DNA from: an uncultured Pelagibacteraceae bacterium
Lineage (GTDB): Bacteria; Pseudomonadota; Alphaproteobacteria; Pelagibacterales; Pelagibacteraceae
Length of the DNA stretch: 64,000 nt
Direction: 5' to 3'
NCBI GenBank assembly: GCA_902610975.1
Contig: CACLXL010000001.1
Span: 220,843 to 284,842, forward strand
Below are positions 40,405 through 49,349 of this stretch, in pieces; the stretch's first letter is position 1; every line of letters starts with the position of its first letter. Both the position numbers and the translations under genes were made by a program. Below the pieces are notes generated by a model. The model ran no database searches. It had not been told where the DNA came from and worked only from the letters and a program-made list of their open reading frames with translations.

Positions 40405-42489
40405 ATGAATATACCAAAACTTAAAAAAATAAAGACTACGAAAAATTATCACGGGATTCCACTAGAAGATGATTATTCTTGGGTAGATCAACCAAATATA
40501 CTCGATGTTTTAAAGGACCCAAAAAAATTGAATACTGAAGTCAAAAATTACATAGAAGCTAATAACCAGATAACTGAAGACTACTTTGCAGACGTTAAAG
40601 AACTACAAAAAAATTTATTTAACGAAATTAAAGGTAAAATTAAATTAGATGATACTGGGTTAAAATATAAAGATAAAAGATATTATTATTGGGCAAAAAC
40701 AGAAGCCAAGGGTAATTACGGAAAAAGAATGAGGCAACTCATTGATGGATCTAAACCTGAGGAAGTTTTTTTTGATGGTGATTTGGAAAAGAAGAAATCT
40801 GGCTCGGAGTACTTTGGGGTTGGAACTGTAAGCACTTCTTACTGTGATAATTTTATTGCTTATTCTCTCGATTTAAAAGGATCAGAATATTACACAATTT
40901 ATTTGAGAGATCTTAGAACTGGAAAAAATGAAAAAGATATAATTGAAAATACTAGTGGTAGTATAACTTGGGCATTAGATAATAAAAGTTTCTTTTATTC
41001 AAAATTAGATCAATATCATAGGCCAAGACAAATTTTCAAACATGTCCTTGGAACATCGACTAATCAAGATCAGCTTATATTCGAAGAAAAAGATGAAACT
41101 TTTACTTGTGGTATTGGTATTACTTCTGATGAAAAATATTTCATTATTGGGACTTCTGATCACATCACGACAGAAGAATATTTTTTTCCAACAGATTCTA
41201 AAGAAATTAAACCCAAACTTTTTCAAAAAAGAAAAAATGATGTTCGATATTCAATAGACTCTTGGCAAGGTTATTTTTATGTTCACACCAATGAAGAGGC
41301 TAGGGATTATAAAGTGCTCAGATGTAAGACTAATCAAATAGAAAAAAAAGAAGTTTTTATCCCCGCTAAAAAAGAGACTGTTATTGGTGGGTTCGAATTT
41401 TTAGATGATTATATCCTTAGATCAGAAAAATCTGATGCCATACCAAAACTTTTTGTAAGAAATATTAAAACTAACAATGAAGAAGAAATTAAAATTTCAG
41501 ATGAACCAATAGGCGTTCCTAGTATTTCTTTAATGCAAAGAGATACAAATACTACAGTGATAAGAGTTGGTTGGGAAAGTATGGCGACTCCAGGACAAGT
41601 TTATGAGTATGATATCGTCTCAAAGCAAAAAAAATTAGTAAAACAAACAGAAGTTCCATCTGGGCATGATGCCAGTAATTATGTTGTTGAAAGAATAAAG
41701 GCTGAGTCTCATGACGGTCAAATGATACCTATTAGTTTGGTAAGATTGAAAACAGCAAAACAAGATGGAAAATCAAAAATTCTTTTATATGCCTATGGTG
41801 CATACAAACACAGTATATCTCCATCTTTTAGTGCCTCAAGATTTTGTTTAATTGATAGAGGAATTTCTTTCGCGATAGCTCATGTAAGGGGCGGAGGAGA
41901 TTTAGGAGATAAACATCATGAAAAAGGGAAAAAGAAATTTAAGAAAAATACTTTTTTAGATTATATAGCTTGCGCTAATCATCTTATAGAACAAAGATAT
42001 ACATACAAAGGTGGAATTTGTTTTTATGGTGGATCCGCTGGCGGTCTTACAGGTGGAGCAGTAGCTAATATGGCACCAGATTTATTTTTTGGAATGCTTT
42101 TATTAGTTCCATTTGTTGACACAATGACAACTATGTTGAATGAAAAATTACCGTTAACACCAGGTGAATGGGAGATGTGGGGAAACCCTATAAAAAGTAA
42201 GGAGTACTTTGAGTATATCTTGTCTTATGCGCCTTATAATAATCTTAATAAAAAAGATTACCCGCCGATGCTTGTTACAACCTCTCTTTTTGACAACAGA
42301 GTTCTTTACTCTGAGCCAGTTAAATATATTGCAAAACTTAGAGAGACAAAAACTGATAATAATATTCAATTATTAAAATGCAAAATGGAAGCAGCAGGTC
42401 ATGGAGGAATGTCTGGCCGCGACAATGCGATCACAGAACTAGCAGAAGAATATTCTTTTATTTTAAAATCTGCAAAAATTCTAAAATAA
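40405..42489 (+). CDS. ptrB: Oligopeptidase B (prolyl oligopeptidase family)
   Basis: A 694-aa serine peptidase. The N-terminal YHGIPLEDDYSWV and the beta-propeller region are followed by the alpha/beta hydrolase domain: the nucleophile elbow is GGSAGG, VRGGGDLGDKHHEKGK precedes it, and the catalytic His lies near the C-terminal AAGHGGMSGR. It cleaves short peptides after basic residues in the cytoplasm. Length fits. Confidence 0.92.
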   Translation: MNIPKLKKIKTTKNYHGIPLEDDYSWVDQPNILDVLKDPKKLNTEVKNYIEANNQITEDYFADVKELQKNLFNEIKGKIKLDDTGLKYKDKRYYYWAKTEAKGNYGKRMRQLIDGSKPEEVFFDGDLEKKKSGSEYFGVGTVSTSYCDNFIAYSLDLKGSEYYTIYLRDLRTGKNEKDIIENTSGSITWALDNKSFFYSKLDQYHRPRQIFKHVLGTSTNQDQLIFEEKDETFTCGIGITSDEKYFIIGTSDHITTEEYFFPTDSKEIKPKLFQKRKNDVRYSIDSWQGYFYVHTNEEARDYKVLRCKTNQIEKKEVFIPAKKETVIGGFEFLDDYILRSEKSDAIPKLFVRNIKTNNEEEIKISDEPIGVPSISLMQRDTNTTVIRVGWESMATPGQVYEYDIVSKQKKLVKQTEVPSGHDASNYVVERIKAESHDGQMIPISLVRLKTAKQDGKSKILLYAYGAYKHSISPSFSASRFCLIDRGISFAIAHVRGGGDLGDKHHEKGKKKFKKNTFLDYIACANHLIEQRYTYKGGICFYGGSAGGLTGGAVANMAPDLFFGMLLLVPFVDTMTTMLNEKLPLTPGEWEMWGNPIKSKEYFEYILSYAPYNNLNKKDYPPMLVTTSLFDNRVLYSEPVKYIAKLRETKTDNNIQLLKCKMEAAGHGGMSGRDNAITELAEEYSFILKSAKILK

Positions 42490-42493
42490 CAAT

Positions 42494-42521
42494 CTTGAAA
42501 AAATAAAAATAATTCCCATAT
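42494..42521 (+). promoter_or_regulatory. Heat-shock (sigma-32) promoter of hsp20
   Basis: CTTGAAA at 42494-42500, a 14-base spacer, then CCCATAT at 42515-42521, agreeing closely with the sigma-32 (RpoH) consensus CTTGAAA-N11-15-CCCAT-T. It lies 57 bases before the hsp20 start codon. The transcript would begin at about 42527-42530, just before the hairpins of the thermometer-like leader. Confidence 0.85.
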
Positions 42522-42531
42522 CAGATAAGTT

Positions 42532-42574
42532 AGTTGCCAAATGGGACTGACATTAACCTTGCTAACAAAGGAGG
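42532..42574 (+). ncRNA. ROSE-like RNA thermometer in the hsp20 leader
   Basis: Two short hairpins. The first pairs AGUU-G-CC (42532-42538) with GGGACU (42543-42548). The second pairs CCUU-G-CU (42557-42563) with AGGAGG, the ribosome site itself (42569-42574), around an AACAA loop. Each stem has the single unpaired G in a UUGC context that is the mark of ROSE elements, which unfold at higher temperature to free the ribosome site. Small heat-shock genes of alphaproteobacteria are the classical ROSE targets. Confidence 0.75.
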
Positions 42575-42578
42575 ATAT

Positions 42579-43022
42579 ATGACAAGTAAGGATCTATCGA
42601 TCTTTAATTCACTAAGACCTTTTAGCATTGGATTCGATGACATGTTTGATCAATTCGAGTCGATGTTAGGGAATGGCAATCTTGCTGTACAAAGTAATTA
42701 TCCGCCATACAACATCCGAAAAGCAGGCAAAGATAAGTATGCTATCGAAGTAGCAGTTGCTGGTTTTAACAAAGATGATGTTGAAGTTGAATATGAAGAT
42801 AATCTTTTAACTGTAAAAACAAAAGACGTTAAAAGAAGCGAACAAAAAGAAGGTGATGAAGTTATTCATAGAGGAATATCGCAAAGATCTTTTGCTAGAT
42901 CATTTACAATTGCAGATGATGTAAAAGTGAATGGTGCAGAGCTAAAAGATGGTTTACTGACTATTTCTTGTGAAAAAATTATCCCCGAAATTAAGAAAAA
43001 AAGACTTATTGAAATAAAATAA
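42579..43022 (+). CDS. Hsp20 small heat-shock chaperone
   Basis: A 147-aa alpha-crystallin-type chaperone (IbpA-like). The N-terminus (FNSLRPFSIGFDDMFDQFES) is typical of class A proteobacterial sHsp, followed by YPPYNIRKAGKDKYAIEVAV and the alpha-crystallin domain with GISQRSFARSF and LKDGLLTISC. The start at 42579 follows AAAGGAGG; an in-frame ATG at 42540 is inside the leader hairpins. Control is by the sigma-32 promoter and the ROSE-like leader. Confidence 0.93.
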   Translation: MTSKDLSIFNSLRPFSIGFDDMFDQFESMLGNGNLAVQSNYPPYNIRKAGKDKYAIEVAVAGFNKDDVEVEYEDNLLTVKTKDVKRSEQKEGDEVIHRGISQRSFARSFTIADDVKVNGAELKDGLLTISCEKIIPEIKKKRLIEIK

Positions 43023-43034
43023 GTTTACCTTACT

Positions 43035-43054
43035 TGCGGAGTATTTACTCCGCA
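43035..43054. terminator. Terminator hairpin after hsp20
   Basis: TGCGGAGT (43035-43042) pairs with ACTCCGCA (43047-43054) with a 4-base loop. It lies between the convergent hsp20 and lipoprotein genes and can serve both. Confidence 0.72.
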
Positions 43055-43059
43055 GGTAA

Positions 43060-43365
43060 TTAAAAGCAATTTTTGCTACTAAAACCAACCACAATATTCC
43101 TTGAGTTTATCTCAAACTTACGTTCACACTTAATTTTATATTTTTCATTTATATAGACGTAATTTCTATTTCTTGTTTTTAAAAATTCAACTTTATCAGG
43201 TTGACCATAAAAACTTTTAAGATCTTCCTCAGATTTATTTAACCATTTGCTTAATTTCTGCTCTTCTTTAGTTGTCGTATCTTCAATTTTCTTTGAGACG
43301 GTTTGGCAACCAATAAATAAAATTAAAAATAATGTGCATAAAATCGTAAAATAAAATCTTTTCAT
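43060..43365 (-). CDS. Small lipoprotein of unknown function (101 aa)
   Basis: Signal peptide with lipobox (LFLILFIGCQT, Cys20), then a linker rich in Lys, Glu and Thr and a small C-terminal domain (about 45-101). The segment LKSFYGQPDKVEF resembles the opening of SmpA/BamE-like folds, where a short lipoprotein helps the outer-membrane assembly machine, but the match is weak. Listed as unknown. Confidence 0.65.
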   Translation of the reverse strand: MKRFYFTILCTLFLILFIGCQTVSKKIEDTTTKEEQKLSKWLNKSEEDLKSFYGQPDKVEFLKTRNRNYVYINEKYKIKCERKFEINSRNIVVGFSSKNCF

Positions 43366-43500
43366 TCTTATCCTTATTTTATAACGAAAAGTTATAAACA
43401 GATATATTTACTATTGGTTGAATCAACTGAGATATGAGGGATTTAGTTAAGATTTTAGCGATTATATAGAGTAATAAACTTTAAACGGAGGTTTTATTTT

Positions 43501-44811
43501 ATGATGGATAAATATTTTGAGTATAGAAAACATAAAACAAATTTTAAAACTGAGGTAATAGCTGGTGTAACTACTTTTCTTACAATGGCATACATCATGT
43601 TTTTAAATCCCTTTATCTTATCTGGCGAATTTGCTGGAACAGAAAAAGGTTTTTTTGATTTTGGAGCAGTATTTACTGCAACAATATTAGCTACAGCGCT
43701 TGCGTGTTTCATCATGGCATTTTATGGAAAAACTTGGCCTATAGGTTTGGCGCCAGGTATGGGTATAAATGCATTTGTTGCATACGGAGTAGTTGCAGGA
43801 ATGGGATACACCCCTCAAGCAGCATTAGGTGCAGTATTAGTTGCTGGAATTATTTTCTTAGCTATATCACTCACACCTTTAAGAGCGTGGTTGATTAATT
43901 CGATTCCAAGAAGCTTGAAACTAGGAATTGGTGCTGGGATTGGATTATTTTTAGCTATTATTGGTTTAGAAATTATGGGAGTAGTAGGAGACCATCCAGT
44001 CACGCTAGTTACTTTAGGTGACATTAAGAATCCTTTAGTGCTTCTTGGTTGTTTAACTTTTGTCTTTATGATTGTTTTAGAAAAGATGAAGATAAGAGGA
44101 AACATTATAATTGGTATCCTTTTATTTAGTATTATAGCTTGGGCTACTGGTTTAGCAAAATTTAATGGTGTTGTTGGTTCTATCCCACCAATGACTTACT
44201 TATTTGATTTTGATCTTAAAGCAGCGCTCACTGCGGGTATGGCTTCAATAGTTTTTACGTTATTATTTATAGACTTTTTTGATACAGCAGGAACATTAAC
44301 ATCTGTTGCTAACGTAGCAGGTAAAGTTGATAAAAAAGGTAAAGTGCAAGACATCAACAAAGCAATGTTGTCTGACAGTGTGGGAACAGTAGCTGGAGCA
44401 ATGATGGGAACAACAACTGTTACTAGTTATGTTGAGTCGGGCGCAGGAGTAAAAGCCGGAGGCAGAACTGGAATGACTTCGCTTGTAATAGGAGTTTTAT
44501 TCCTAGCTTGTTTATTCTTTTCGCCGCTCGCTACAAGTTTACCAAAAGAGATAGATGGTGCAGCGTTGTTGTACGTGGCAATATTATTCGTTAGAAATAT
44601 CACTGATATTGAGTGGAATGATATAGCTGAGTCAGGCCCTGCAGTAGTTGCAATGATAACAATGCCGTTAACATATAGTATTAGTAACGGTATCGCTCTT
44701 GCATTTATTTCATATGCATTAATCCAAATATTTACAGGAAAATTTGGAAAAACCTCTCCTGCTATTTGGGTAATCGCAGTATTTAGCGTAATTAGTTTTT
44801 ACGTGGCATAA
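43501..44811 (+). CDS. AzgA-type NCS2 purine permease
   Basis: A 436-aa membrane transporter with 12-14 membrane segments. VIAGVTTFLTMAYIMFLNP, GLAPGMGINAFVAYG and LFIDFFDTAGTL are signatures of the AzgA (hypoxanthine/adenine/guanine) branch. It imports purine bases by proton symport. The ATGATG start follows CGGAGG. The 135-base leader was searched for a purine riboswitch core and none was seen. A purine phosphoribosyltransferase gene faces it, matching a salvage role. Confidence 0.9.
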   Translation: MMDKYFEYRKHKTNFKTEVIAGVTTFLTMAYIMFLNPFILSGEFAGTEKGFFDFGAVFTATILATALACFIMAFYGKTWPIGLAPGMGINAFVAYGVVAGMGYTPQAALGAVLVAGIIFLAISLTPLRAWLINSIPRSLKLGIGAGIGLFLAIIGLEIMGVVGDHPVTLVTLGDIKNPLVLLGCLTFVFMIVLEKMKIRGNIIIGILLFSIIAWATGLAKFNGVVGSIPPMTYLFDFDLKAALTAGMASIVFTLLFIDFFDTAGTLTSVANVAGKVDKKGKVQDINKAMLSDSVGTVAGAMMGTTTVTSYVESGAGVKAGGRTGMTSLVIGVLFLACLFFSPLATSLPKEIDGAALLYVAILFVRNITDIEWNDIAESGPAVVAMITMPLTYSISNGIALAFISYALIQIFTGKFGKTSPAIWVIAVFSVISFYVA

Positions 44812-44818
44812 AAATTTT

Positions 44819-44840
44819 AGGGCCAGTTAATTCTGGCCCT
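44819..44840. terminator. Terminator between purine permease and phosphoribosyltransferase
   Basis: AGGGCCAG (44819-44826) pairs with CTGGCCCT (44833-44840) across a 6-base loop; flanking sequences are TTTT upstream and TTAATT downstream. It serves the two convergent genes and touches the stop codon of the minus-strand gene. Confidence 0.8.
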
Positions 44841-45367
44841 TAATTCTTCTGATGTTTCTTAATTAAATCTTGAACTTTTATTTCTTCATAATGTTCGAAT
44901 GGTTGAACAATCCATGGGTTACTATCTAATCTTTGAGCACAAAAATCAGGTTCGAAAGTTGAGTCTTTTTTTTTCCAGAGCACAGCAGTTTTAATCTCTT
45001 TTATATTGCCTTTGAGGGGTGGGTATTTTTTCAACCAATCAATACTTTTATTTAGCGTTACCCCTGTATCAGATAAGTCATCACATAAAAGAATGTTGCC
45101 TTTCATATCTTGAACAGTAGAGCTCATTTCTCTTGAGAAAACCAAATCCCCTTGTTGATCTTCTGTGCCCTCTCCAGAGTATGATTCTACGGCAAGGTAA
45201 GCACATTTTAATTTAAAAACTCGGCTTAATACATCAGTAATTGGAAGGCCACCTCTCGCAATACCAATAAGCAAGTTAGGTTTAAAACCACTTTCATGAA
45301 TTTGTATTGCTAATTTTTCAACGATTAGATTATACTCTTTCCAATCAATGATAAGTTTATCTGCCAT
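44840..45367 (-). CDS. Purine phosphoribosyltransferase-like protein
   Basis: A 175-aa PRTase-fold protein. LLCDDLSDTGVTL is the PRPP-binding motif, IGIARGGLPITDVLSR the family's N-terminal loop and CAQRLDSNPWIVQPFE the C-terminal end typical of xanthine-guanine phosphoribosyltransferase (Gpt). It would convert imported purines to nucleotides with PRPP, and it sits opposite the AzgA-type permease. Confidence 0.82.
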   Translation of the reverse strand: MADKLIIDWKEYNLIVEKLAIQIHESGFKPNLLIGIARGGLPITDVLSRVFKLKCAYLAVESYSGEGTEDQQGDLVFSREMSSTVQDMKGNILLCDDLSDTGVTLNKSIDWLKKYPPLKGNIKEIKTAVLWKKKDSTFEPDFCAQRLDSNPWIVQPFEHYEEIKVQDLIKKHQKN

Positions 45368-45400
45368 GAAAAAAGTTAGTTTATTTTAAAGGAGTTGTAA

Positions 45401-45688
45401 ATGAAAGGATACGTAGTTTGTGTTTATAAAAGTATAAGTAATGAGGAAAAGTTAAAAGAATACGCTGTTAAAGCTAGAGCAGCAGTTGAAAAATATGAGG
45501 GAAAATTTTTAATTAGAGGCGGAAGATCTACATCTAATGAGGGAGATAAATCTCCAAGAACAGTTGTAATTGAGTTTCCATCCTATGATGAAGCTAATAA
45601 CTTTTACAATTCAAAAGAGTATCAAGATGCACATTCTATTCTTGAAGGCTATGCAGAACGTCAACATCAGACGATTGAAGGTGCTTAG
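45401..45688 (+). CDS. DUF1330 family protein
   Basis: A 95-aa protein of the DUF1330 family, a dimeric alpha-beta barrel fold. GYVVCVYKSI, KYEGKFLIRGG, VVIEFPSYDEANNFYNS and YQDAHSILEGYAER fit the family closely. Its function is unknown, probably stress-related. The ribosome site AAAGGAG precedes the ATG. It overlaps the convergent glycosylase gene by four bases. Confidence 0.88.
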   Translation: MKGYVVCVYKSISNEEKLKEYAVKARAAVEKYEGKFLIRGGRSTSNEGDKSPRTVVIEFPSYDEANNFYNSKEYQDAHSILEGYAERQHQTIEGA

Positions 45689-46308
45689 TATTGGATTGGT
45701 TCATCGTCAATACTGCGCCAGAGATACCAAGTGGCAACTGAACAATAAGGTGTAAATTTTTTGTAAAGTTTATTTAAGAAACTTTTTGGAGGAAAGTATT
45801 TTTTCTTATAATTGTTTGATATTGCTCTTAATAAGCCAATATCTTGCAAAGGCCAAATATTAGATCGATTGTAAGTGAATAGTAAAATCATTTCTGCGCT
45901 CCATCTACCTATTTGTCTCAATGATGATAAGTATTGAATGGCTTCCTCATCATTCATGTTTTTGATTAATTTTGGATCAAATTCTTTCTTTACAAATTTA
46001 ATTGACAATTCTTTTATTCCTAAAGCTTTTTGTCTGCTTAAACCACAGGATTTAAGTTGTGATATTGATAATTTTGACACTTTTAAGGGATTAATCGCTT
46101 TGGTTTTCTTTTTAAATTTTTTAAATACTGAGTTAGCAGCTGATACACTTATCTGCTGACCGACAATACTTTTACATAAAGAGTAAAAAATATCTTTTCT
46201 AGTAGTCAAAAATTTATCATTGTATTTAAGGATTAGTCTTTTTAAAACTTTATCTCTTTTAGATAAAGTTTTTATTGCTTTTGACCAGTAACTTGGATAA
46301 TTGCTCAC
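45685..46308 (-). CDS. DNA-3-methyladenine glycosylase II-like (AlkA, HhH-GPD)
   Basis: A 207-aa HhH-GPD base-excision glycosylase. VGQQISVSAAN, LRQIGRWSAEM (helix-hairpin-helix) and IWPLQDIGLLRAI, with the catalytic Asp (usual FPAGDLG), mark the AlkA-type group. It removes alkylated bases from DNA. The downstream end overlaps the DUF1330 gene, and its start overlaps the stop of the EamA gene. Confidence 0.9.
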   Translation of the reverse strand: MSNYPSYWSKAIKTLSKRDKVLKRLILKYNDKFLTTRKDIFYSLCKSIVGQQISVSAANSVFKKFKKKTKAINPLKVSKLSISQLKSCGLSRQKALGIKELSIKFVKKEFDPKLIKNMNDEEAIQYLSSLRQIGRWSAEMILLFTYNRSNIWPLQDIGLLRAISNNYKKKYFPPKSFLNKLYKKFTPYCSVATWYLWRSIDDEPIQY

Positions 46309-47183
46309 GGCCTAGGACTAACAACTTGTTTTTTAAGTTGAGATTCTCTCATGAAAATAATTGCAGAACTTACAATGATTAAACCAGCGCCCAAAAGAGT
46401 CAGTACTTTTGGTATTTCGCCCCAAATGAAATATCCCAACAATATTGCAAATACTAAATTTAAATATTTTGTTGGTGTAACTAGTGATGCCTCAGCTATT
46501 CTTAATGATACTGTAAGTAAAATATTAGCTACTGAACCAATTAAACCTGTAAAAATTAAAAGAAAGAGTTCAAATTTTGATGGCATGATCCAGCCAAAAG
46601 GAAGTGTTGCTAGACCAACTATCATGCTTAATAAAGAAAAGTATAAGGCAATTCTATAATTAGGTTCGGTAGATGATAAACTTCTTATACTTAAAGCTAC
46701 ACAGGCGAAGAAAACACAAAAAATTATTGGAAATAAGTAATAAATATTTAATTCATCATAAGCAGGTTTGACAATCATTAACATCCCGATAAACCCAATT
46801 AAAACTGCAGACCATCTTCTAATACCCACTTTTTCAGATAAAAAAAATATTGAACCTAAGGTAACGAAAATTGGGCCTCCAAAAGTCAAACTTACAACAT
46901 CTGCCAAAGGTATTTCTCTGAGAGCAATAAAAAGCGCAATAATTGCTAAGGTCCCTGTTACAGCTCTGAAAGCATGTAATCTAGGTCTTGTAGTTTTATA
47001 AAAAGTTTTAAATTCATTCTTAGGTACAAGCATTAAAATTGGAATCAATCCGAAAAAAAATCTTGCAAATAATACTTCACCAACAGGAAACTGGTCTAGC
47101 CACTTAACGCAAGCATCCATCATGGCAAAACATGCCACAGATGCTATTCCGTACAATACGCCCAATTGATTTCGAGTTAACAA
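46305..47183 (-). CDS. EamA/DMT-family transporter
   Basis: A 292-aa transporter with ten membrane segments in two EamA repeats. LYGIASVACFAMMDACVKWL and VLFARFFFGLIPILML at the start, SLTFGGPIF, and a second repeat after residue 150 mark the drug/metabolite transporter superfamily (RhaT/RarD-like). The substrate is unknown; members export amino acids or take up metabolites. It overlaps the alkA-like gene by four bases and is divergent from msrA (33 bases). Confidence 0.87.
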   Translation of the reverse strand: MLTRNQLGVLYGIASVACFAMMDACVKWLDQFPVGEVLFARFFFGLIPILMLVPKNEFKTFYKTTRPRLHAFRAVTGTLAIIALFIALREIPLADVVSLTFGGPIFVTLGSIFFLSEKVGIRRWSAVLIGFIGMLMIVKPAYDELNIYYLFPIIFCVFFACVALSIRSLSSTEPNYRIALYFSLLSMIVGLATLPFGWIMPSKFELFLLIFTGLIGSVANILLTVSLRIAEASLVTPTKYLNLVFAILLGYFIWGEIPKVLTLLGAGLIIVSSAIIFMRESQLKKQVVSPRP

Positions 47184-47216
47184 TTTAATATCCTCACAAC
47201 TCTATATAATTACTTT

Positions 47217-47663
47217 ATGAAGAAATGTACACTTGCTCTTGGCTGTTTTTGGAAACCTGAGGAAAACTTCAAAAATAAGCCGGGTATAATTGAAACAGAA
47301 GTCGGCTATGCCGGTGGATTATCCGATAAAGTTACATATGAAGAAGTATGCAAAGGTGACACTGGTCATGCAGAAGTTGTAAGACTTACTTTTGATGAAA
47401 AATTAATTTCCTTTAAAAAAATTTTAGATTTATTTTTTAAAATGCACGACCCTACTCAAAAAGATATGCAATACCCAGATGTTGGAACTCAATATCGAAG
47501 TGAAATATTTTATGAAGATGACATTCAAAAAGCTGAGGCTAAAGAAATTTTGGAAATTTTTAATAAGGAACTTAATGGTAAAATTCAAACTAATATTTCC
47601 CAGCTCAAAAATTATTGTAAGGCAGAAGAATATCATCAAAAGTACATAGAAAAAAATAGATAA
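47217..47663 (+). CDS. msrA: Peptide methionine sulfoxide reductase MsrA
   Basis: A 148-aa MsrA, repairing methionine-S-sulfoxide in proteins. The active-site motif is LGCFWKPEENF (catalytic Cys10), then GYAGG, GHAEVVRLTFDE, and QYRSEIFYED. It is short for the family because N- and C-terminal extensions are absent. It overlaps the sulfurtransferase gene by one base. Confidence 0.93.
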   Translation: MKKCTLALGCFWKPEENFKNKPGIIETEVGYAGGLSDKVTYEEVCKGDTGHAEVVRLTFDEKLISFKKILDLFFKMHDPTQKDMQYPDVGTQYRSEIFYEDDIQKAEAKEILEIFNKELNGKIQTNISQLKNYCKAEEYHQKYIEKNR

Positions 47664-48475
47664 TGAAACAGCTTGTTACTACAGAATGGCTTGAAAAAAA
47701 TATCAATAAAGTGAAAATATTAGATGCTACTTGGTGTTTGCCTAACTCAGGTAGAAATGCTGAAGAGGAGTTTAAAGAAAATCATATAAAGAACTCTATA
47801 TTCTTTGATATTGATAAAAATTCAAAGAAAAATTCTTCGTTACCCCATATGCTTCCTTCTAATAAAGAGTGGGGAAACATTGTTTCCAATTTGGGAATAA
47901 ATAATTCTGACCATGTAATTATTTATGATAATTCAGAAGTCTTCAGTTCATGTAGAGTTTGGTATACTTTTATTTACTTTGGACATAATGCTGATCTAGT
48001 TTCTGTTTTAGACGGGAATTTTACAAAATGGTTGAAGGAAAATAGAGCTGTGTCAAAAGAGACAGCAAAAATTTCCAAAACCAATTACGAAACTAATGAA
48101 AATTTATCCATGGTAATAAATAAAACTCAAATCAAAAAAAACATATTAGATAAAAAATTTCAGTTAATAGATGCTAGAAGCAAAGAAAGATATTTGGGTT
48201 TGGTTCCTGAACCCCGACAAGGATTAAAAAGTGGTCACATTGAAGGATCTAAAAATATACCTTTTCAATTACTTTTAAATGAAGATAGAACCTTCAAAAA
48301 AAAAGAAGATTTAATAAAGATTTTTGGTCAGAATGAAATAGATAAAGATAAAGATATTGCTTTTACATGCGGATCTGGAGTCACCGCATGTATTTTAGGG
48401 CTAGCTAATTCTATTATAAGTGGTAAAAAACCAACTATCTATGACGGCTCATGGTCAGAGTACGGATTAGAGTAA
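47663..48475 (+). CDS. sseA: 3-mercaptopyruvate sulfurtransferase (rhodanese, SseA-like)
   Basis: A 270-aa protein with two rhodanese domains. The catalytic loop is FTCGSGVTACILGL, in which CGSGVTA is the mercaptopyruvate-sulfurtransferase form. LIDARSKERYLGLVPEPR, then KSGHIEGSKNIPF, are the family's second-domain motifs. It may supply sulfane sulfur or detoxify cyanide. It is coupled to msrA by a one-base overlap and may be part of the same redox stress operon. Confidence 0.9.
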   Translation: MKQLVTTEWLEKNINKVKILDATWCLPNSGRNAEEEFKENHIKNSIFFDIDKNSKKNSSLPHMLPSNKEWGNIVSNLGINNSDHVIIYDNSEVFSSCRVWYTFIYFGHNADLVSVLDGNFTKWLKENRAVSKETAKISKTNYETNENLSMVINKTQIKKNILDKKFQLIDARSKERYLGLVPEPRQGLKSGHIEGSKNIPFQLLLNEDRTFKKKEDLIKIFGQNEIDKDKDIAFTCGSGVTACILGLANSIISGKKPTIYDGSWSEYGLE

Positions 48476-48476
48476 A

Positions 48477-49349
48477 ATGAGAACATCAGCAAAATTAAAA
48501 GTTTTTTTAATTATTTTCTTTGTTGCTATTTTTGCAATTATTGCTGCAAGGCATTTTATTGGTTTACACTTTAAGAAAAAATTTAGTGTGAGACCTGCAC
48601 CAGGTGTAATCGTCGAAAAAGTTGAAAAATCTTTATTTTACAAAAGTATAGAAACTTTTGGAACTGCGATTGCGCAAAATTCAAAAACCTACAGAATAAA
48701 AACTAATAAAGTTGCTGGAAAATTAAATATTGATAATAGATTTGTAAAAAAAGGTGAAATAATACTTAGACTTAAAAGCGGAGAAGAGATTATTGCAGAT
48801 TTTGAGGGTAAATTGGGTAAAAGAGAAATTGCTCAAGGAGTTTTGGGCTCAGAGAGTTTAATAGTTACTTTGGATGATTTAAAAAAAATAGTAATAGATA
48901 TAAAAATTCCAGAGAATTATGTAAGTATACTTAAAGCAGGTCTAAAAGCAGAAATAACAAGCTCAGCATTTAAGAAAACTTTTAAGGGCAAAATTCAAAC
49001 AATTAGCTCAAGAATAGATCCTTCTACAAGGTCAATTTTATCCAGAGTTTTAGTTGATAATTCTAATTTTGAAATCATTCCAGGGCAGCTAATGACAGTA
49101 AAAATTATATATGATGAAATTAGTCAAATTGGTGTACCTGAGAGTGCTGTTACGATTCAAGGAAGTACAGCTTTTGTATACACAGTAAAAGATGAAACTG
49201 CTGAAAAAAAGAACATTGAAATTGGAAAAAGAAATTTTGGCAAAGTTTCTGTTGTATCAGGAATAAACGAAGGTGATCTTGTGATTACAGAAGGAGTTTC
49301 AAAAGTGAGAAATAATGCTAAAATCAAAATTATAAATCCAAATAATTAA
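48477..49349 (+). CDS. RND periplasmic adaptor protein (short, hairpin-free)
   Basis: A 290-aa membrane fusion protein for the following RND pump. One N-terminal membrane segment (about residues 9-26). The two lipoyl half-motifs lie next to each other (KKGEIILRLKSG, then IIADFEGKLGKREIAQG) with no alpha-helical hairpin, which in most such proteins contacts the TolC channel. The beta-barrel (IPENYVSILKAGLKAEI, RIDPSTRSILSRVLVDN) and the membrane-proximal region follow. Length is about 80 residues less than usual. Confidence 0.85.
   Translation: MRTSAKLKVFLIIFFVAIFAIIAARHFIGLHFKKKFSVRPAPGVIVEKVEKSLFYKSIETFGTAIAQNSKTYRIKTNKVAGKLNIDNRFVKKGEIILRLKSGEEIIADFEGKLGKREIAQGVLGSESLIVTLDDLKKIVIDIKIPENYVSILKAGLKAEITSSAFKKTFKGKIQTISSRIDPSTRSILSRVLVDNSNFEIIPGQLMTVKIIYDEISQIGVPESAVTIQGSTAFVYTVKDETAEKKNIEIGKRNFGKVSVVSGINEGDLVITEGVSKVRNNAKIKIINPNN

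Noticed and set aside
43366..43500. Possible purine riboswitch before the AzgA-type permease
   Set aside because: No purine-aptamer core (junction sequences around the three helices) could be found; only a small GGTTGAATCAACTG hairpin is present.
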